Assembly (NCBI GenBank): GCA_964472505.1
Contig: CAYYQW010000098.1
Location: 1-11,904 of the forward strand
DNA length: 11,904 nt
Reading direction: 5' to 3'
DNA from: JAYEIA01 sp964472505
Lineage (GTDB): Bacteria; Bacteroidota; Bacteroidia; Bacteroidales; JAADGE01
Position numbers and translations under genes: made by a program. Below, piece by piece: positions 1 through 4,194 of this stretch (position 1 is the first letter of the stretch; the number at the start of each line of letters is the position of its first letter). The notes under the pieces are model-generated. The model ran no database searches and was not told where the DNA came from. It saw only the letters and a list, made by a program, of their open reading frames with translations.

Positions 1-11
1 AATATAATGCT

Positions 12-39
12 TCAACATTCGACATTCAGCATTCGATAT
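12..39. repeat. 7-bp tandem repeat, four copies
   Basis: Four head-to-tail heptamers can be read: TCAACAT, TCGACAT, TCAGCAT and TCGATAT, consensus TCRRCAT with one deviation in the last copy. They lie in the noncoding DNA upstream of the ABC ATPase gene. The differences all fall at the third, fourth and fifth bases. Such short intergenic heptamer runs are slippage-prone; whether this one affects expression cannot be told from the sequence. Confidence 0.7.
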
Positions 40-92
40 TTATAGAATGACGAACGAATAACAGTTTTTGAACAAACAAAAAACACAGAATC

Positions 93-776
93 ATGAAAAT
101 AATAGAAACAAAAAACTTGCATAAAACTTTTGAAGAAGGCGAAGTGAAAGTACATGCCGTACGCGGCATTGACCTGAGTTTTGAAGAAGGCGAATTTGCC
201 GCCGTAGTCGGTCCGTCGGGCTCCGGAAAAACCACCTTCCTCAACATGGTGGGCGGATTGGACGATCCCACTTCCGGAACAGTCATAGTGGACAATACCG
301 ACATCACAAGCCTGAGCAGTTCGGAAAAAACCGATTTCAGAATGCGAAACATCGGTTTTGTGTTTCAGGCATACAACCTCATTCCCGTGCTTACCGCCAA
401 AGAAAATGTAGAATTTGTGATGCACCTGCAAGGCCGCTCCAAAAAAGAACGCAACGAGCGCGCCATACAACTTTTGGAAGCCGTCGGTCTGGGTGACCGC
501 ATCGACAGCCGACCCGGTAAACTATCCGGCGGGCAGCAACAACGCGTAGCCGTAGCCCGAGCTTTGGCAGCCAAACCCAAATTCATTCTGGCCGATGAGC
601 CTACCGCCAATCTCGACAGCGAATCCACCGCAAATTTATTGGACATTATGGAAAAACTCAATCGCGAAGAGAACATCACTTTCGTTTTTTCTACCCACGA
701 CTCGCGCGTGGTAAAAAAAGCAAGACGCATTATTACCATCGAAGACGGGCAGATAAAAAGCGATGAAACCAAATAA
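93..776 (+). CDS. ABC transporter ATP-binding protein, LolD/MacB type
   Basis: This 227-residue protein is a complete ABC ATPase that would sit on the cytoplasmic face of the inner membrane and power a permease. All nucleotide-binding motifs are visible in order: Walker A GPSGSGKTT at residues 40-48, Q-loop glutamine 92 in GFVFQAYNL, signature LSGGQQQR at 144-151, Walker B FILADEP at 164-170 with catalytic Glu169, D-loop NLD at 173-175 and switch His202. The signature and the MRNIGFVFQ stretch place it in the COG1136 group (LolD, MacB, FtsE-like), which pairs with FtsX-fold permeases moving lipoproteins, lipids or peptides out of the inner membrane. Length is normal for the family. No permease is visible, so it probably lies upstream of the window. 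The outer membrane barrel gene starts 25 bp downstream, suggesting one transcript. Its GC content is clearly higher than that of the genes that follow. The substrate cannot be assigned. Confidence 0.95.
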   Translation: MKIIETKNLHKTFEEGEVKVHAVRGIDLSFEEGEFAAVVGPSGSGKTTFLNMVGGLDDPTSGTVIVDNTDITSLSSSEKTDFRMRNIGFVFQAYNLIPVLTAKENVEFVMHLQGRSKKERNERAIQLLEAVGLGDRIDSRPGKLSGGQQQRVAVARALAAKPKFILADEPTANLDSESTANLLDIMEKLNREENITFVFSTHDSRVVKKARRIITIEDGQIKSDETK

Positions 777-801
777 TACAATTCCAAAAGTCTAAACTAA
801 G

Positions 802-1992
802 ATGATTTTTACGAAAAAAAAGATACTCCCCTTGTTGCTGTGCTTCTCCACAGTTTTCAGCCTTCAAGCCCAAGAAAGCAAATTCAAAGACAAATTTGCT
901 TTGCAAGGCTACCTGAGCAATATGCAATCAATTATGTTTGAGGACTTTGAAGGCAATTGGATGAATGACAATCTAATCCATAACCGATTAAAATTGAACG
1001 GGTATCTTCACGAAAATTTTACCTTACGAATGGATTTGCGTTCACGCATTTTCACCGGCGAACAAATAAAAATAACGCCCGGCTACGGCAAGATGATTGA
1101 AAAAGATGCCGGTTTTATTGATATGAATACCAATCTTATCAACGAAAAGTCCATTATTTTCAACAGTATGATTGACCGCCTGTATCTTAGTTTTGAAAAA
1201 GGAAATTTGAATATTACCGCCGGCCGGCAGAGAATTAATTGGGGACGAAGCATTGTGTGGAATCCCAACGATTTGTTCAATACTTACTCATATTTTGATT
1301 TTGATTATCCCGAAAAGCCCGGTGCTGATGCCCTGCGCCTGCAATATTATACGGGGCCTTCATCCAAACTTGAACTGGCAGTAAAGGCCGACAGCAGCGA
1401 AAGAATAAGCGCGGCAGCTCTGTATAAATTCACCCTTAAAAACTTCGACCTGCAAGTAATAGGCGGCTTGCTTAATGAAAATGACTTGGCCGCCGGATTT
1501 GGTTTTGAAGGGTATGTAGGTTCAGTTTCCTTGCGAGGCGAATACAGCTATTTGCATCCCAAAAGCAATATGGCAGATACAAGCGGACTTTCCGTAATGA
1601 GCATTTCGGCCGATTATCTGTTTCCGAATTCATTGAGCCTGCAAGCCGAATTTCTTTACAACCAACAAACTGCCGAAAACGGAATCCGGAATTTTATGCA
1701 ATACTATGCCGAACCGCTCAATGTGAAAAATCTTTCCTTTACCGAATACAATATTTTTGCGGGAGTCACCTACCCCATTACGCCACTTTTTACAGCCGGC
1801 ATTTCCGCAATGTATTATCCGGAAATCAAAGGGTTCTTTATCGGCCCAAATGTGGCATACTCCATGGCGCAAAATTTTGAATTTAGCTTTACGGGACAAA
1901 CTTTTTCCGGCGAATTCCCCGGCATAACTACCGGCCAAGCCGAACAAAGCCAACTGAGCATACTATTTTTAAGGCTTAAATGGAATTTCTAA
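802..1992 (+). CDS. Outer membrane beta-barrel protein, porin-like
   Basis: The 396-residue product starts with a signal peptide (KKK, then a hydrophobic run at 8-20) with a likely signal peptidase I site after Ala23 in LQAQ. The rest consists of alternating short beta strands rich in aromatic and polar residues, and the chain ends LFLRLKWNF; a terminal Phe is the usual signal for BAM-mediated insertion into the outer membrane. A conserved-looking block GRQRINWGRSIVWNPNDLFN at 141-160 resembles the GRQ-x-x-WG element of DUF1302/alginate-export-like porins, although I cannot assign a named family with certainty. It follows the ABC ATPase by 25 bp on the same strand, so the two are probably co-transcribed and may act in one export route. 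Whether it is a channel or a structural barrel is unknown. No terminator is visible after it. Confidence 0.85.
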   Translation: MIFTKKKILPLLLCFSTVFSLQAQESKFKDKFALQGYLSNMQSIMFEDFEGNWMNDNLIHNRLKLNGYLHENFTLRMDLRSRIFTGEQIKITPGYGKMIEKDAGFIDMNTNLINEKSIIFNSMIDRLYLSFEKGNLNITAGRQRINWGRSIVWNPNDLFNTYSYFDFDYPEKPGADALRLQYYTGPSSKLELAVKADSSERISAAALYKFTLKNFDLQVIGGLLNENDLAAGFGFEGYVGSVSLRGEYSYLHPKSNMADTSGLSVMSISADYLFPNSLSLQAEFLYNQQTAENGIRNFMQYYAEPLNVKNLSFTEYNIFAGVTYPITPLFTAGISAMYYPEIKGFFIGPNVAYSMAQNFEFSFTGQTFSGEFPGITTGQAEQSQLSILFLRLKWNF

Positions 1993-2028
1993 AACTCGCT
2001 AAATAGTTCCGTATTTATTCAAAAAATT

Positions 2029-2036
2029 TACTTTTG
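2029..2036 (+). promoter_or_regulatory. Candidate Bacteroidetes -7 promoter box
   Basis: TACTTTTG matches the Bacteroidetes -7 consensus TA-N2-TTTG exactly and lies in the 128-bp gap before the PseG-like gene. Transcription would begin near 2041, giving a leader of about 80 bases. No clear TTG is seen at the expected -33 position, so the call rests on the -7 box and location only. Confidence 0.45.
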
Positions 2037-2120
2037 CAAACAAGAAAAATCCGGCAATCATATCTGCATACGACAGCGGAATATAATTATTAAATCCCAA
2101 CCGTTTTACATCCGAAAATA

Positions 2121-3155
2121 ATGACAAACCATTCAATATTAATTCGCTTGGATGCCGACCAAAAAACCGGCCTCGGGCATCTGTACCGCAGCTTAGCTAT
2201 AGCTGATGAATTGAACAAAACGTATATAAATCCGGTATTTATTATCGGAAAAAGCCGCACTGCCGAAAAAGAAATTAAAAAACATGCATTCGAATATCGA
2301 ATTTTAAATCATTCAATCAGCGAAGAAGAAAAAATACGCTGCGCCATAAGCGATACCGACGCTAAACTTTTATTTATTGACAAGCTATACCCATATACAG
2401 CCGAATTTATCGGTGAACTAAAAAAAACGCTTAAAACAGCAATGTTTCACAACGATTGTAAAGGAACAAGCCGTGCAGATGCTTTCATACTGCCTTCGGC
2501 ACACAGTCCGCAAGCCCTTATTGATAACTATCAAAAAGTAAAGGAACTGCATTTTTATTACGGGCCTCAATATGTAGTTCTGAATCCGGCAGCAATAGAA
2601 ACGGCCAAAAAAGCACGAATTACTCCCAAACAAGAAAACAAAATTTGCATAACAACCGGCGGAAGCGATCCGGAAGGACTGATGATTGGAATTTTAAACG
2701 CATTGAACAAGCAGGATTTCAGTAATTATGAAATCAAGGCATTAATCGGAAGCAATTTCATACACCGAGAAGCTTTGGAAAAATTATTGCCAAAATTGCA
2801 GACATCCATAAAATGCATTGATTTTGACATAAACGAATTTACCGATGCCGGCTGTGCACTGGCAACTTTTGGGGTTTCAACTTATGAACTGATGCACGCC
2901 GGTATTCCGATTCTGAGTACGGCTCATGCAGAGGCAAACGCGACAGGAAGTAAAAATGCAGAAATACGACACCATTGCCTGAAAGATATCGGACTCTTTA
3001 AAAATATGACGCAAAAAGAGTTTTTGTCTGCATTTACAGCATTTATAAATGATACTGAGCTGAAAATCCGAATCGGTAAAAATGCCAAAGCGCTGATTGA
3101 CGGGAAAGGAGCACAACGCACGGCAAAAATATTAGCTGAACTTGCAAAACAATAA
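2121..3155 (+). CDS. pseG: PseG/SpsG-like nucleotide-sugar hydrolase (GT-B fold)
   Basis: The 344-residue product resembles PseG, the hydrolase that removes UDP from UDP-2,4-diacetamido-2,4,6-trideoxy-beta-L-altropyranose in pseudaminic acid synthesis, and the related SpsG group (COG3980). The N-terminal motif R-x-D-A...GLGHLYRSLAIA carries His20, aligned with the catalytic histidine of the Campylobacter PseG loop GFGH. The second Rossmann half has the nucleotide-binding loop TTGGSDP at 178-184 and GVSTYELMHAGIP at 251-263, where Glu256 is at the expected ribose/uracil-binding position. No signal peptide is seen, so it should be cytoplasmic. The middle segment differs from typical PseG: the usual D-x-Y appears as DKLY at 87-90, and the usual Asp-Asp pair is HND. 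None of pseB, pseC, pseH, pseI or pseF is in view, so the true substrate may be another nucleotide sugar. It is followed after 218 bp by cysC. Family assignment is good, substrate uncertain. Confidence 0.75.
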   Translation: MTNHSILIRLDADQKTGLGHLYRSLAIADELNKTYINPVFIIGKSRTAEKEIKKHAFEYRILNHSISEEEKIRCAISDTDAKLLFIDKLYPYTAEFIGELKKTLKTAMFHNDCKGTSRADAFILPSAHSPQALIDNYQKVKELHFYYGPQYVVLNPAAIETAKKARITPKQENKICITTGGSDPEGLMIGILNALNKQDFSNYEIKALIGSNFIHREALEKLLPKLQTSIKCIDFDINEFTDAGCALATFGVSTYELMHAGIPILSTAHAEANATGSKNAEIRHHCLKDIGLFKNMTQKEFLSAFTAFINDTELKIRIGKNAKALIDGKGAQRTAKILAELAKQ

Positions 3156-3234
3156 ACAAGCGATTAATACTGCGACCCAACTATCAGCCAATCATAAACG
3201 AAAATTAGCTTTTGCAAAATGCAGCAGACCTGCC

Positions 3235-3256
3235 CTGCCCCTTTCCCCGGGAGCAG
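3235..3256 (+). other. GC-rich hairpin, possible leader or terminator structure
   Basis: CTGC at 3235-3238 pairs with GCAG at 3253-3256 and CCC at 3239-3241 with GGG at 3249-3251, leaving A3252 bulged and a 7-base loop. The surrounding 3221-3256 is far richer in GC than the rest of the gap. On the + strand it is followed by TAAAAAA rather than a T run, so it is not a standard + strand terminator. It might be a leader structure, a small RNA, or an old repeat remnant. Confidence 0.4.
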
Positions 3257-3311
3257 TAAAAAACAGATAAAATCCCTAAACATTCAACGCTTACAAACCA
3301 AAAATTTATTA

Positions 3312-3319
3312 TACTTTTG
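3312..3319 (+). promoter_or_regulatory. Candidate -7 promoter box for cysC
   Basis: TACTTTTG fits TA-N2-TTTG exactly and is followed by C, like the box upstream of the PseG-like gene. A start near 3325 would leave a leader of about 50 bases before the cysC ATG. No convincing -33 TTG is seen. Confidence 0.45.
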
Positions 3320-3373
3320 CCGGCGAATTTTATAAGCATTCCAAAAAAATTACGTTCATAAAAATAAACTTCC

Positions 3374-3991
3374 ATGGAAGAGAATAATAACATTTTTACC
3401 GTATTTGATAAAATAGCCGGCAGAAAGCATAAAGAATGTCTGCTGAAGCAAAAATCTATATCTGTTTGGTTGATAGGCCTTTCAGGCGCCGGAAAAACAA
3501 CCATTGGTATTGAGCTTGAAAAACTGTTAATCGAAAAAGGCTTCCTTACCCAAATTCTGGACGGCGATAATATTCGCTCCGGTATTAACAAAAACCTGCG
3601 CTTTACCGAAAAAGACCGCGAAGAAAACATTCGACGTATTGCCGAGGTCAATAAACTCTTCCTAAACTGCGGCGTAATTACAATAAATTGTTTCATAAAT
3701 CCCACAAAAGAAACACGCGATTTTGTTGAAAACATATTGGGAAAAGATGATCTCATGGAAGTATTCATAAACACGCCTATGGAAGTTTGTGAAGCAAGAG
3801 ATGTTAAAGGCCTTTATGCCAAAGCGCGCAGGGGCGAGATACAAAACTTCACGGGTATTAATTCACCTTTTGACCCGCCCGAAAATCCGGATGTAACAGT
3901 TTCTACAGAAAACCAAACGCCCAAAGAATCGGCTCAAACAATTTTAGATGTTTTATTGCCCGTAATTGAAAAAAACGAAACAAGTTTTTAG
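3374..3991 (+). CDS. cysC: Adenylylsulfate (APS) kinase
   Basis: CysC phosphorylates adenosine 5'-phosphosulfate with ATP to give PAPS, the donor for sulfate reduction or sulfotransferases. The 205-residue cytoplasmic protein has the P-loop GLSGAGKTT at 35-43, APS-binding DGDNIRSGIN at 63-72, FTEKDREENIRR at 77-88, EVCEARDVKGLYAKARRGE around 136-154 and the FTGINSPFDPPENP lid that follows. The N-terminal NNIFTVFDK...LLKQK extension matches the Bacteroidetes CysC type. Oddly, the position of the E. coli phosphoserine (ISP motif, Ser109) reads INP here, with Asn109. No cysD, cysN, reductase or sulfotransferase gene is in view; the neighbour upstream is a PseG-like enzyme. PAPS for glycan sulfation is therefore as likely as assimilation. 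A CysC-like kinase of another substrate, such as the cytidine diphosphoramidate kinase Cj1415 of Campylobacter, is a less likely alternative. The start has no clear ribosome site, as is usual in this phylum. Confidence 0.92.
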   Translation: MEENNNIFTVFDKIAGRKHKECLLKQKSISVWLIGLSGAGKTTIGIELEKLLIEKGFLTQILDGDNIRSGINKNLRFTEKDREENIRRIAEVNKLFLNCGVITINCFINPTKETRDFVENILGKDDLMEVFINTPMEVCEARDVKGLYAKARRGEIQNFTGINSPFDPPENPDVTVSTENQTPKESAQTILDVLLPVIEKNETSF

Positions 3992-4006
3992 CCTCAAAAG
4001 TAAAGC

Positions 4007-4033
4007 GTGATTTACATCTGTAAACATACTCAC
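4007..4033 (+). other. Inverted repeat after cysC
   Basis: TTTACA at 4011-4016 and TGTAAA at 4019-4024 form a 6-bp stem with a 2-base centre; the flanking GTGA (4007-4010) and TCAC (4030-4033) are also complementary, with five unpaired bases (4025-4029) on the right arm. There is no T run, so it is not a standard terminator. As DNA it could equally be an operator-like palindrome. Confidence 0.35.
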
Positions 4034-4040
4034 TTGTGCC

Positions 4041-4060
4041 GAAAAGACTCTTTTCTTCTT
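4041..4060 (+). terminator. Weak candidate terminator after cysC
   Basis: GAAAAGA (4041-4047) and TCTTTTC (4049-4055) are exact inverted copies around one base, folding as a 6-bp stem with a 3-base loop, followed by the short T-rich run TTCTT. The stem is AT-rich and the run is short, so any termination would be weak. It is well placed, about 50 bp after the cysC stop and before the promoter box at 4146. Confidence 0.3.
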
Positions 4061-4145
4061 CCAAAAACGGGCTAAATTATTAGTAAGTCCGTTTATACAT
4101 TCCGGCATCGGTTACGATATTTTTTATAAAATGTAAAAAAAACTT

Positions 4146-4153
4146 TAACTTTG
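4146..4153 (+). promoter_or_regulatory. Candidate -7 promoter box for the propeller protein gene
   Basis: TAACTTTG is an exact match to TA-N2-TTTG, 41 bases before the ATG at 4195. The expected leader is roughly 35 bases. The -33 region is an A/T run without a clear TTG. Confidence 0.5.
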
Positions 4154-4194
4154 AAACTTAATTAAGCACTTTCATAATCCTAAAACAAAAGACG

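Larger units (their letters stand above)
3156..3373. other. Intergenic gap with GC-rich hairpin and promoter-like boxes
   Basis: This 218-bp gap between the PseG-like gene and cysC holds a TAGCTTTTG promoter-like sequence at 3206-3214 (spacing one base off the -7 consensus), a GC-rich hairpin at 3235-3256 and a better -7 box at 3312-3319. I see no ORF with coding character on either strand and no tRNA. Confidence 0.5.

Noticed and set aside
57..70. Promoter box for the ABC ATPase in TAACAGTTTTTG
   Set aside because: The spacing between TA and TTTG is too long for the -7 consensus, and the transcript may begin further upstream of the window.
12..787. Reverse-strand ORFs at 12-470, 26-352 and 365-787
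   Set aside because: They lie opposite the ABC ATPase, whose motifs prove the + strand frame; their products show no domain or sensible composition.
3205..3774. Reverse-strand ORF of 189 residues
   Set aside because: Most of it lies opposite cysC, which has all family motifs on the + strand; the product is Ser/Phe/Arg-rich in the way antisense shadows usually are.
3992..4194. Possible small gene or riboswitch in the 203-bp gap after cysC
   Set aside because: Only short AT-rich inverted repeats and a promoter box are seen; there is no coding frame and no recognisable riboswitch core.
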